From contig JAGLDH010000037.1 in NCBI GenBank assembly GCA_023145835.1, positions 1-36,553 of the forward strand: a stretch of DNA of 36,553 nt, given 5' to 3'. A program made the position numbers and the translations under genes. Each line of letters opens with the position of its first letter. Within the stretch, counting starts at the first letter, position 1. Source of the stretch: Methylococcales bacterium (lineage in GTDB: Bacteria > Pseudomonadota > Gammaproteobacteria > Methylococcales > Methylomonadaceae). This document shows positions 1 to 8,188 of this stretch, piece after piece. The notes under the pieces were generated by a model. That model ran no database searches and had not been told where the DNA came from. It saw only the letters and a list, made by a program, of their open reading frames with translations.

Positions 1-2283
1 TAACAAAAAAGGTGACCAGAAGAAAGGATGTTTATAAGAGGTTTTTTTAATCAAATGCACTTGTACATTTTTGATAGCTTGAGCTTTTGTAACCTCTCCT
101 TTTTTAAGTTGGCTATAAAACCTTTTCATCCATAAAGAAACTGCTTTATCATTAACAAGCCATAAAGTTGCAACAGCACTACGAGCATCTGTTTTAATAG
201 CTATTCCAGTCATTCCTAGTGTAGCAAGGTCATCACCTGCCGTTGTTTGGCTAGCACTAAACACCAGTAACTCGACAGGTTTTTTTCTAAACTTATTTAA
301 CCCAACCAGCTGTCTTAATCTGTCCATGTTTAATTTACTATCAAAAGTTAAAATAAAGTTTTCTTGATCTTTATTTGTAAATGCTCCGTGGGAAGAAAAA
401 TGCACATAGTGATAAGGGGTTTGTTGTAATGCCTTTTTCATACTCTTTAATGAAAAACTATTATTTAGTAGCACTTTGCCACCAAGGATTTTTTTTATAT
501 CGGCTAACTCAGTTTTTACATTCTGTAACCCAGAAAAGCCTTGTACTGCGTCAGAGACACCCATTGCGAGTATTTTTTCATTATCAACTGTAATAGCTTT
601 ATTATCTGCAATACTTAACCCTGGCGCACTTGCAATGGCGTAATTTTCAATTAAAAATTTTTCTCCATCATGAAGTGCAGCGAGAGGAATCGTTCGAAAA
701 AACTCATCCGGCACCATCACTAAAGTATCAATTTTATGTTTACTTAATGATGTTTGTAACGGATCAATCAACCATTGGTAAAGTTGTTGCGCATGAGGAA
801 GGTATTCTTGCGTTGTCTGATTTTCTAGTTTTCGACGAAATAATTGTATTTTATTAATCATATCATTACGATTAATAGGTACTGTAAAACGTTTTAGCCC
901 GCTGGATACACTTAGTAATATTTCCACTCTATTTTCAAATAATATAGGGTAAATAATGGCCGTTTGTGGATCTATTTTATCTAAAGCCTTTATCTTTTTT
1001 TGTAAGTCACTAACACAGACATCTTTAAAATAGTCTTGTAACTCAGCAGCTCTAAGTTGCTCAACTGCATTCCAAATTTCTAGCAAATTTTGTTGGTATT
1101 CACTACCTTCTTTAAGGCTATCATTAGCTTGGAATAACAAATCCAGTAATTCTAAATAAAGTGGTCTCAAATCTTCATGAAAAGTTCGAGTATGTGATGT
1201 CTGGCTTGGCGAACTATTACATATTGAATTTAAAGTGCTAACAGCCTGTTGATAAGCTAAAATTACAGACTTATTGTTACCTTTTACTTTTAAAATACGG
1301 CCTTTTTGCCATTGCCATCGGTATAGCGTTTCAGGCTCATGCAATTTTTTAATGGCGTTAATTGCCTCTTGAGTTAAATGCAAAGCCTCTCCATACTCTC
1401 TTCTGTCACTATTAATCGTTCCAAGGTTACCCTTTGCATATGAAATAGCTCTAACATCTGAGATTTGCCTTCCTATCCTTTCTGCTTGTTTAAAAGCATA
1501 GTGTGCAAATGATTGCCAGTCAGACTTATCACTTAATGTACTTTTTACTAGTTTTATCCCTATCTTCCCAAGAGAAATCCACCCAAAAGCTTTATCATGA
1601 TCATCTTCTGTTTCTTCTAAATACATTTTAGCCTTTGACAACTTAGCACCCACATTATCTTTACTTTCTATTTCAAAAGCGGCGACCGCCATATTAACTG
1701 AAGATTTTGCAATAAGTTGTTTATTATCTATGACCTGAGCTATTTTTATACTTTCTGAATAAAGATCTAATGCCAGATTAAACTCCCCTTTTTTGACCTT
1801 TAAATCGCCTAGGTTATTAAGGGATTCAATAAGTAAAACATCTTCCTTATTAATGCGAGCCTTATCAATACTACTCTGAAGGAATTCGTTTGCTTTAGAG
1901 TAGTTCCCCATGGCAAGGTAAGTTGCTCCCAGTCTATTCATAACGGAATTTTTTTGCTGAGAGCTATCTATGAGTTTACTAGCTTTATCAAGTACTTTTA
2001 TTGATACAGAGTATTGAGCTAAAGCATAATGAGCACTAGCAAGTTTAATCAATGCTTCACCGTGCTTGGTTTTATTATTCCCTTCACTATATTTTGTAGC
2101 TAGACCAGTCCATTGAATAATGGCATTTTCGAAATCACCTTGTTGAAATGACTTTTCACCTTGTTCTTTTAATAAGGTTATTTCTAGAATATTTTCTTCA
2201 CTAATCACTGCAACCACTGTGTTTGAAAAAACTAACAAACATATAATACTAAACCAGTAATTCATATAAATAGATGTATTCAT
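1..2283 (-). CDS. TPR and CHAT domain protein, C-terminus cut by window edge
   Basis: The frame is open from an ATG at 2283 to the window edge, 761 codons, and only a few C-terminal residues should be missing because the visible end (HPFFWSPFLL) matches the usual end of CHAT domains. Residues 1-25 form a signal peptide (hydrophobic run ending FSNTVVA), so the protein is probably exported; Met7 is an alternative start. About residues 35-170 contain tetratricopeptide-type helical pairs (for example GEKSFQQGDFENAI, YLAMGNYSKANEFL, LKVKKGEFNLALDLY), with more helical repeats up to about 400. The C-terminal CHAT (caspase-like) domain has the histidine motif HFSSHGAF (His632), but the usual cysteine of LSACxT is serine in FSASQTTAGDD (Ser678, AGC codon at 252-250). 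CHAT domains are peptidase C14/C25 relatives; with serine here, proteolysis is doubtful. Substrate and partners are unknown. No neighbour in the window suggests a role. Confidence 0.85.
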   Translation of the reverse strand, partial: MNTSIYMNYWFSIICLLVFSNTVVAVISEENILEITLLKEQGEKSFQQGDFENAIIQWTGLATKYSEGNNKTKHGEALIKLASAHYALAQYSVSIKVLDKASKLIDSSQQKNSVMNRLGATYLAMGNYSKANEFLQSSIDKARINKEDVLLIESLNNLGDLKVKKGEFNLALDLYSESIKIAQVIDNKQLIAKSSVNMAVAAFEIESKDNVGAKLSKAKMYLEETEDDHDKAFGWISLGKIGIKLVKSTLSDKSDWQSFAHYAFKQAERIGRQISDVRAISYAKGNLGTINSDRREYGEALHLTQEAINAIKKLHEPETLYRWQWQKGRILKVKGNNKSVILAYQQAVSTLNSICNSSPSQTSHTRTFHEDLRPLYLELLDLLFQANDSLKEGSEYQQNLLEIWNAVEQLRAAELQDYFKDVCVSDLQKKIKALDKIDPQTAIIYPILFENRVEILLSVSSGLKRFTVPINRNDMINKIQLFRRKLENQTTQEYLPHAQQLYQWLIDPLQTSLSKHKIDTLVMVPDEFFRTIPLAALHDGEKFLIENYAIASAPGLSIADNKAITVDNEKILAMGVSDAVQGFSGLQNVKTELADIKKILGGKVLLNNSFSLKSMKKALQQTPYHYVHFSSHGAFTNKDQENFILTFDSKLNMDRLRQLVGLNKFRKKPVELLVFSASQTTAGDDLATLGMTGIAIKTDARSAVATLWLVNDKAVSLWMKRFYSQLKKGEVTKAQAIKNVQVHLIKKTSYKHPFFWSPFLL

Positions 2284-2752
2284 TTAAAAATAATAAGAAA
2301 TAATCGATCCATAACTATTAACCTCTGTAATATTTACTTCAATTTACCTTAAAAACCAGATAGGCTTTTTTGGCTAAATTCATTCAATAAGAAGTATTCA
2401 CCTCTCAAGCCAAAACCATCCGCATCAAATAAAAACCAACAAGTTTTTAAGGTAATATAATAATATAGATTTGTTAATTTCATCTAAATTATTTTATGGT
2501 TTCTTTGAGTCCATTCAAATTATTAAAAAACACAACAACAATTTTATACTTCGTTATATCAATAATCAGTATTATAGTATTTAAATAGAGTGATATTTTG
2601 TTTTAATTATAATATTTTCCAGAGACCTCATGATCTAAATTAGGAAGAAAGATTGAGTCCCTCCCTTTAGCTCATTATTGATATCTTCTCGCCCATAACA
2701 ATTTCACTTTGTTACAATTTTTTTTATATATTCAATCAGGTTTCTACAGACA
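2284..2752. other. Non-coding AT-rich gap
   Basis: I see no credible gene between the CHAT gene start and the terminator after tRNA-Leu. The sequence is very AT-rich, with stops in all frames, and holds one imperfect inverted-repeat element, listed separately. The CHAT gene promoter should lie here, but I cannot pick a convincing -35/-10 pair, and no clear Shine-Dalgarno precedes its ATG. Confidence 0.5.
2344..2455. repeat. Inverted-repeat element, 13-bp arms
   Basis: TTACCTTAAAAAC at 2344-2356 is matched by its exact reverse complement at 2443-2455. Inside, TTTTGGCT (2368-2375) pairs with AGCCAAAA (2408-2415), and the stretch next to the outer arms is partly complementary. The arms are offset by 16 nt from perfect symmetry. 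It could be a small non-autonomous mobile element or a structured leader or transcript end; no target-site duplication is obvious. Confidence 0.45.
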
Positions 2753-2753
2753 T

Positions 2754-2790
2754 AAAAAAACCCTTAAGGTTATAAAACATTAAGGGTTTT
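2754..2790 (-). terminator. Rho-independent terminator after tRNA-Leu
   Basis: On the minus strand an 11-bp stem (AAAACCCTTAA pairing with TTAAGGGTTTT) encloses a 12-nt loop and runs into seven Ts. It lies about 30 nt past the CCA end of the tRNA and would end the rpoH/tRNA transcript. The stem is symmetric with an A-run on the other side, so it may also act on transcripts from the left. Confidence 0.8.
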
Positions 2791-2821
2791 AATTTATCTC
2801 GGACTTATCCGAATTATTTTG

Positions 2822-2906
2822 TGGTACCGAGGGTCGGAATCGAACCGACACTTCCGAAGAAATTGGATTTTGAATCCAACGCGTCTACCAGTTTCGCCAC
2901 CCCGGC
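2822..2906 (-). tRNA. tRNA-Leu (anticodon CAA)
   Basis: The minus strand reads GCCGGGG at the acceptor 5' side, a D-arm with GGTAGACGC, an anticodon arm TTGGA-TTCAAAA-TCCAA (anticodon CAA, reads UUG), a long variable arm with a TTCG loop typical of class II leucine tRNAs, the T arm GTCGG-TTCGATT-CCGAC, and an encoded CCA. The 85-nt length fits a class II tRNA. It sits 53 nt downstream of rpoH on the same strand; TATAAT-like hexamers in that gap could give it its own promoter. Confidence 0.95.
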
Positions 2907-2959
2907 ACAATCCTTTATTATAAATAATTATTCATTATAATGCTACAAAATTATTAAAC

Positions 2960-3817
2960 TCATGCCTCCAAAACAACTGCATCTTTTATTTTTTTCATCG
3001 CATTTTTTTCTAATTGTCTTATTCTTTCAGCTGAAACACCATATCGATTAGCTAACTCATGTAAAGTCTCTTTCTTTTCTGACAACCAACGACTATTCAA
3101 AATATCTTGGCTACGCTCATCTAGTCCATCTAGAGCTTGCGATAATAAATTTTCTTTGTGCCCTCTCCAATCTGCTTTTTCAAGCAACAAAGCCGGGTCG
3201 CCATCATGTTGCTCTAAATAGTTAGATGGAGCAGAAATACTTTCTTCCGAAGAATCATCTACTGGTAAGTCAAATGACATATCCCGACCATCAAGACGTT
3301 CTTCCATTTCGTAAACTATTTTAAGATCGACATTTAGATTTTCTGCTATTGCTTCTGCATCTTCTTTTGAAAGCCAACCCAATCCTTTTTTTGATTTTCT
3401 CAAATTAAAAAATAGCTTACGTTGTGCTTTGGTGGTAGCAACTTTAACAATACGCCAATTTTTTATCACATATTCATGAATTTCTGCTCTAATCCAATGA
3501 ATTGCAAAAGAAACCAATCGCACACCTACTTCTGGGTCAAATCGTTTCACTGCCTTCATTAAACCAACATTTCCTTCTTGCATTACATCTGCTAAAGGTA
3601 AACCATACCCTCTATATCCTCTTGCAACATGCGCAACAAAACGAAGATTTGACATAACTAATTTACGAGCAGCTTCAAGATCTCCGTGTTCTCTGTAACG
3701 AACAGCCAATTCACGCTCTTGCTCAGGTGTTAATTGAGGTATATGACTCACTGTACTTATGTATGAGTCAAATGTTCCAACCGACAAGTTAGTGGGTAAA
3801 GCCAATGTATTAGTCAT
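2960..3817 (-). CDS. rpoH: RNA polymerase heat-shock sigma factor RpoH (sigma-32)
   Basis: 285 residues, the usual RpoH length. Region 2 carries the core-binding and -10 recognition segment (GLPLADVMQEGNVGLMKAV, about 72-90; HWIRAEIHEYVIKNW, 107-121). The diagnostic RpoH box follows at 132-140 (QRKLFFNLR), which separates RpoH from other group 2 sigmas. Region 4 ends with a helix-turn-helix (LHELANRYGVSAERIRQLE). It directs transcription of chaperone and protease genes. It lies 127 bp after ftsX on the same strand, the conserved ftsE-ftsX-rpoH order, and may have its own promoter in that gap. Confidence 0.97.
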   Translation of the reverse strand: MTNTLALPTNLSVGTFDSYISTVSHIPQLTPEQERELAVRYREHGDLEAARKLVMSNLRFVAHVARGYRGYGLPLADVMQEGNVGLMKAVKRFDPEVGVRLVSFAIHWIRAEIHEYVIKNWRIVKVATTKAQRKLFFNLRKSKKGLGWLSKEDAEAIAENLNVDLKIVYEMEERLDGRDMSFDLPVDDSSEESISAPSNYLEQHDGDPALLLEKADWRGHKENLLSQALDGLDERSQDILNSRWLSEKKETLHELANRYGVSAERIRQLEKNAMKKIKDAVVLEA

Positions 3818-3944
3818 ATAAGCCTCTTAAAGTTAAATTCTCTAAATTTTAGCATTCTATCAATAGGAGTGCTATTAATTTTATAAGTTCAACTTTTAAA
3901 TTACTTTAAAAAAGCATAATCTTCCATCTTCATAATTTGAAAGT

Positions 3945-4910
3945 TTATTTTGGCTTAATTTGTGCAATTTGATAACCTAATACGCCCCAAGCTCCTAATA
4001 TACCTAAGAATGAGGCTATAAATAACAATATAGCTGTATCAAAAAAACTTAAAAAACTCATTTCAAAGGAGCCTTTATATAACAAGGATAATCTTTCAAT
4101 AGGATTTTGCAGAATCAATGCCATTGCCGTTACCAAAAGCCAAGCCATTATTCCTGAAATAAAACCTAACCAAAAACCTGTATATAAAAAAGGTCTCTGA
4201 ATAAAGGAATGAGTTGCACCAACTAATTTTTCAATTAACACCTCATCTCGTCTGTTTTGTAATTCTAACCTTATTGTATTTCCAGTAATAAATATAACTG
4301 CAACACTCAGCAGTACTGTTAGCAAAAAAACACTACGCTTTATAAGTTGTACAATCGAATGTAATCGATTTACCCATCCCATATCCATTTTTACAAAATC
4401 TATTTGGGAATATTGAGCAAAACTCATCATCAAATTTTCTATACCAAGCACATCATTCAAACTATTCTTAGGCAATATTTGTATAACGATGGGTAATGGA
4501 TTAGTTTCAAGTATACTAAGTGCATCTCCAAAACCACTATATGTTTTAAACTCATCCATCGCTTGTTTTTTAGAAATTAAGTCGACTTTTTTTATACTAC
4601 TATTCTTTCTAATTTCATTAGCTAGGCCTTTGCTTTCCTTGTCACTAACATCGGGTTTTAAATATAACGAGATTTGATTTGTTGACTCTAAATTACCTGT
4701 TAATTTTTCCATATTATCAACAAACAGGTAAAAACTTGCTGCTAATGTCATAGCAATAGCCATGACAGAAATTGTCATTATAGAGGTAAACGGGGTTTTA
4801 ACTAAACGCCCTAAACTTGAAAATAAAGCATGCGCATGTATATGAAAGTATGCGCGTACTTGCCCATAAAACTGATTATTATTTTGTGACTTAGCCGCTG
4901 TACGCTTCAT
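3945..4910 (-). CDS. ftsX: Cell division ABC transporter permease FtsX
   Basis: 321 residues with the FtsX layout: a cytoplasmic N-terminus, a first membrane helix at about 40-66 (VKTPFTSIMTISVMAIAMTLAASFYLF), a periplasmic loop with the PLP motif (LETNPLPIVIQILPK), then three membrane helices to the C-terminus (about 195-220, 242-268, 287-312). With FtsE it forms the complex that activates septal peptidoglycan hydrolases through periplasmic EnvC-type partners. The gene follows ftsE by 2 nt, so the pair is co-transcribed and probably translationally coupled. Confidence 0.95.
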   Translation of the reverse strand: MKRTAAKSQNNNQFYGQVRAYFHIHAHALFSSLGRLVKTPFTSIMTISVMAIAMTLAASFYLFVDNMEKLTGNLESTNQISLYLKPDVSDKESKGLANEIRKNSSIKKVDLISKKQAMDEFKTYSGFGDALSILETNPLPIVIQILPKNSLNDVLGIENLMMSFAQYSQIDFVKMDMGWVNRLHSIVQLIKRSVFLLTVLLSVAVIFITGNTIRLELQNRRDEVLIEKLVGATHSFIQRPFLYTGFWLGFISGIMAWLLVTAMALILQNPIERLSLLYKGSFEMSFLSFFDTAILLFIASFLGILGAWGVLGYQIAQIKPK

Positions 4911-4912
4911 AA

Positions 4913-5569
4913 TTAACTCGTGACTAATTGACCATGATCCAATGTTAAAACACGGTGTCCTATTTTGCTAACGAGATTTTCATCATGACTTGCAATCAAA
5001 ACACTTACCCCAACCTTTTGAAATTGTTCAAAAACTCCCATTATTTCTTTAGACAATTCTGGGTCTAAATTTCCAGTTGGCTCATCGGCTAAGATCAATT
5101 TAGGTTTATTCACAAAAGCACGGGCGATACCAACTCGTTGCTGCTCTCCTCCAGATAAAGCCAAAGGAAATTTTTTTTCTTTCCCCGACAATCCAACTTT
5201 GTCTAGTACCGCTCTAACTCTTCTACTAACTTCCTGAATTCTATAGCCAGATACAATTAATGGTAATGCAACATTATCAAATACTGTTCTATCATTTAAT
5301 AATTTATTATCTTGAAATATTAACCCTAAATCTCTACGGACAAAAGGAATGTATTTTTTTTTAACTTTACTTAAATTTTGACCATCCAATAATATATGCC
5401 CCTGATTACATAATTCCATTATTGCAACTAATTTGAGCAATGTGCTCTTTCCTGCACCAGAATGCCCTGTTAAAAAAGCTATTTCACCTTTTTTCAAATG
5501 AAAACTCACATCTCTCAATGCATCCCCCCCATCTGAGTACCGCTTACTTACATGATCAAATTTAAGCAT
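4913..5569 (-). CDS. ftsE: Cell division ATP-binding protein FtsE
   Basis: 218-residue ABC ATPase. The Walker A motif GHSGAGKST is at 35-43, the Q-loop is in LGLIFQDNKLL, the ABC signature LSGGEQQR at 138-145, Walker B LILADEPTGNLDP at 158-170 and the H-loop in LIASHDENL. All catalytic residues are present. It drives FtsX in divisome activation. It sits 4 nt downstream of the COX15-FtsY fusion gene, in the usual ftsY-ftsE-ftsX order. Confidence 0.97.
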   Translation of the reverse strand: MLKFDHVSKRYSDGGDALRDVSFHLKKGEIAFLTGHSGAGKSTLLKLVAIMELCNQGHILLDGQNLSKVKKKYIPFVRRDLGLIFQDNKLLNDRTVFDNVALPLIVSGYRIQEVSRRVRAVLDKVGLSGKEKKFPLALSGGEQQRVGIARAFVNKPKLILADEPTGNLDPELSKEIMGVFEQFQKVGVSVLIASHDENLVSKIGHRVLTLDHGQLVTS

Positions 5570-5573
5570 AATT

Positions 5574-7586
5574 TTAATCTTTTACAAACAGTGCATCAAC
5601 GAAAGCTTCGGCATTAAAATCTTGTAAATCATCAATGCCTTCACCTACACCTATAAATCGTATTGGGAGTTCAAACTGCTTTGCTAAAGCAAAAATCACC
5701 CCTCCTTTTGCAGTACCATCTAACTTAGTTAATGCTAGCCCTGATAGTTTAACACTCTCATTAAATATTTTTGTTTGTGATAATGCATTCTGTCCTGTTC
5801 CTGCATCAAGAACTAATAAAACTTCATGAGGAGCCGAGTCATCCACTTTCCCCATAATCCTTTTTATTTTACTCAACTCTTCCATTAAATTGGATTTTGT
5901 ATGCAATCGACCTGCTGTATCAGCAATTAAAACATCAATTCCTTTTGCTTTTGCTGATTGTACACCATCATAAATGACAGAAGCAGAATCTGCTCCAGTA
6001 TGTTGAGCAACGACATGAACATTGTTTCGTTCTCCCCATGTTTCCAATTGTTCGACTGCAGCAGCTCTAAAGGTATCACCCGCTGCCAACATTACACTGT
6101 GCCCTTGCACTTGTAATCGTTTTGCTAACTTACCAATTGTTGTTGTCTTACCAACGCCATTAATCCCGACGACCAAAATCACAAAAGGAGTATTTAGTTT
6201 TGGAATTTCAAGTGTTTGATTGCATGGCTCCAACATTTCCAGTAGCATTTCCTTTAATTTACTTTCTAGTGCTTTTCCATCATTCAATTGGTTTCGCTCA
6301 ATACTTGCTGTCAAACGAGAAATAATCTCAGTAGTCGCCTCGACACCAACATCAGCCATTAATAAACTTGATTCAATTTCCTCTAATAAATCTGAATTAA
6401 TTTCTTTTTGGCCTAAAGAAATGCTGGAAAAAACACCACCTAAACCTGTTCTTGTTTTCTTTAACTGTGTTTTTAATCGTAAATATAGCGATTCTTGAGT
6501 AGGCTCAATATAAGGCTCTTCTACCACTTCTGTATCAAGTGAAGGCTCAATTGTCTCTACCGTAATTTCATCTACAAATATAGTATCATCATCTATTTCA
6601 TAAGAAAAATCCTCAAAACTATATTTTTTATAATAGCTAATAGTGATTAATGGCAACATTAATAATGCTGCAAAAATATTATGAAAAATAGTTACCCATA
6701 GTGGTAATTCCAATTTAACGCTATAAACACCTAATAATATTTGTACTAGTAACAATATGCTTAAAACCACACCCGATCTTCGGACATGCTTAGGGTTATT
6801 CTCTGATGTTGCAAACAACATCACTAAGGTAAGCAATAGAAAACAGACTAGAGCACCGACTCTATGTAGCCAGTGTACTGCAACCTGGCCATCAAACGAC
6901 AACACCCCAGTATAGCCATTACTAAAGCCAGAAAAAAGATTTAATGCTCCTAGATAGTCTGCTTTTGGAACCCACGCATTATTACATTGAGGAAAGCCTG
7001 CACAAACCAACCCAGCCTGATTTGAACTAACCCAAAAACCAATAACTGTTTGAAACAACAAGATAATCATTACAATCTGAGTTAATGATTTAAGACCAAA
7101 AGTTGTTGATTGCTGAACAACTCTATTAATTGGGTTAGCTCTTAAATAAAGTAAAAATAAAATCCAAAAAGCAACGAATCCTATCAGCAGATGGCCTGTA
7201 ATAATAAGAGGCATAACCTTCAGTTTTACAGTCCACAAACCCAAGGCCATTTGTGATGAAACAAAAAACAATAATACACCAAACAAGGCAATTGTAGCGA
7301 CGCGCCCTTGTTTCTGTTTCCAAGCAGTTATTGTCAAAAAGAAGACTAAAACACCTAACAATCCAACAAAATACAAATAACTGTTTTGTTTTATACTGTC
7401 TTTTACTTCAACTGTATTTTCAAGGCCGGTAACTTGCCCACTAAGGCTTATCGTATTAGCATAACACCCAGGCCATCCAGCCCAATCAAGGCATCCACTC
7501 CCTATATTAGTTAATCGAACATAGGATGCTAAAACAATAATAGCCAGTGCTATAACAAGTGAAAATAAGGTCGTTTTTCTAAACAT
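5574..7586 (-). CDS. ftsY: COX15/CtaA (heme A synthase family) fused in frame to SRP receptor FtsY
   Basis: One uninterrupted 670-codon frame. Residues 1-318 are a COX15/CtaA-type protein: eight membrane helices (about 5-25, 69-89, 96-118, 126-148, 165-187, 235-258, 270-290, 297-318), two cysteine loops (Cys32/Cys41 in GCLDWAGWPGC; Cys195/Cys201) and histidines His132, His238, His241 and His302. Residues 322-365 are strongly acidic, like the A domain of FtsY. Residues 366-670 are the FtsY NG GTPase: GINGVGKTT (474-482), DTFRAAA (504-510), DTAGR (556-560), TKLDGTAKGG (620-629). FtsY receives SRP-ribosome complexes at the membrane. An eight-helix COX15 ends in the cytoplasm, so the topology allows FtsY to work. 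There is no in-frame ATG between Met310 and Met410, so separate FtsY would need the unfavourable ATG at codon 310 or a GTG at 354. The helix-2 Glu/His-Arg motif of heme A synthases is missing. No cyoE/ctaB follows. The domain assignments are solid; the biological meaning of the fusion is inference. Confidence 0.93.
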   Translation of the reverse strand: MFRKTTLFSLVIALAIIVLASYVRLTNIGSGCLDWAGWPGCYANTISLSGQVTGLENTVEVKDSIKQNSYLYFVGLLGVLVFFLTITAWKQKQGRVATIALFGVLLFFVSSQMALGLWTVKLKVMPLIITGHLLIGFVAFWILFLLYLRANPINRVVQQSTTFGLKSLTQIVMIILLFQTVIGFWVSSNQAGLVCAGFPQCNNAWVPKADYLGALNLFSGFSNGYTGVLSFDGQVAVHWLHRVGALVCFLLLTLVMLFATSENNPKHVRRSGVVLSILLLVQILLGVYSVKLELPLWVTIFHNIFAALLMLPLITISYYKKYSFEDFSYEIDDDTIFVDEITVETIEPSLDTEVVEEPYIEPTQESLYLRLKTQLKKTRTGLGGVFSSISLGQKEINSDLLEEIESSLLMADVGVEATTEIISRLTASIERNQLNDGKALESKLKEMLLEMLEPCNQTLEIPKLNTPFVILVVGINGVGKTTTIGKLAKRLQVQGHSVMLAAGDTFRAAAVEQLETWGERNNVHVVAQHTGADSASVIYDGVQSAKAKGIDVLIADTAGRLHTKSNLMEELSKIKRIMGKVDDSAPHEVLLVLDAGTGQNALSQTKIFNESVKLSGLALTKLDGTAKGGVIFALAKQFELPIRFIGVGEGIDDLQDFNAEAFVDALFVKD

Positions 7587-7591
7587 TTATA

Positions 7592-8188
7592 TTAACCAAT
7601 TTGTGAAATTCTTAACAATTTACCCAGATCTTTTTTTACTTTATACGGATCAAACCCAGGGTCGTATTGCATCATTAAATTACCTAATGGATCCATCAAA
7701 AAAAGCATACCTTCAGGAACACCTGTTTTCCTTATTTTTTTTAGTTTTTGAACTAAGGATGCAGAAGGATTCAATTTTAAAAGCCTAGTATCATCCTTCC
7801 ACCAATTTTTTGCTAATTCCATATTAACTTCAGAAAGAATTATTGCAGCTCGACGAATTCTAACTAAATCTTTATTCATCATTAATCGTAATTGCTTCGT
7901 TTTATGTATTGCTTCTATACAAAGCGTATTACAGCCTTTATTGGGTAAAACATTAAGTAATATCCAATGCCCATTCAATTCTTTTATATTTTGTACAGAA
8001 AACTCATCAGCTCCTATGAACTCACTTCTTTTTGTAGTTACTGGTGGTGTGATTAACTGCCCATTATTGGTTCCATTTCCTATCCAGTTTACATTGCTAG
8101 ACATATACCAAGCGATACAAAAAGGAATGAGTGTCATGGAAAATAGAAGCACAATTGTACGTCTGTTTTTATTATGTTGTTCGTTCAT
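7592..8188 (-). CDS. SCO-like cytochrome oxidase assembly protein
   Basis: 198 residues with one N-terminal membrane anchor (about 11-29) and a thioredoxin-like periplasmic domain. GHWILLNVLPNKGCNTLC carries Cys86 and Cys90 in the CX3C spacing of SCO copper proteins, and the C-terminus has LMDPLGNLMMQYDPGFDP, typical of the unnamed protein encoded between SURF1 and COX15 in many gammaproteobacteria. A role in copper delivery or redox assembly of a heme-copper oxidase is likely from family and context. Its ATG overlaps the surf1 stop by 4 nt, and the COX15-FtsY gene starts 5 nt after its stop, so all three are one transcript. Confidence 0.8.
   Translation of the reverse strand: MNEQHNKNRRTIVLLFSMTLIPFCIAWYMSSNVNWIGNGTNNGQLITPPVTTKRSEFIGADEFSVQNIKELNGHWILLNVLPNKGCNTLCIEAIHKTKQLRLMMNKDLVRIRRAAIILSEVNMELAKNWWKDDTRLLKLNPSASLVQKLKKIRKTGVPEGMLFLMDPLGNLMMQYDPGFDPYKVKKDLGKLLRISQIG

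Noticed and set aside
381-857. Two plus-strand frames of 70 and 75 codons
   Set aside because: They lie antisense inside the CHAT-domain gene, have no ribosome binding site and low-complexity sequence; the minus frame explains the DNA.
5574-7586. Fusion as a simple artefact of reading through a stop
   Set aside because: There is no stop in the frame, the acidic A-domain of FtsY is in the same frame as COX15, and both halves keep family motifs. A sequencing error cannot be excluded without reads, so this is listed as the test rather than the explanation.
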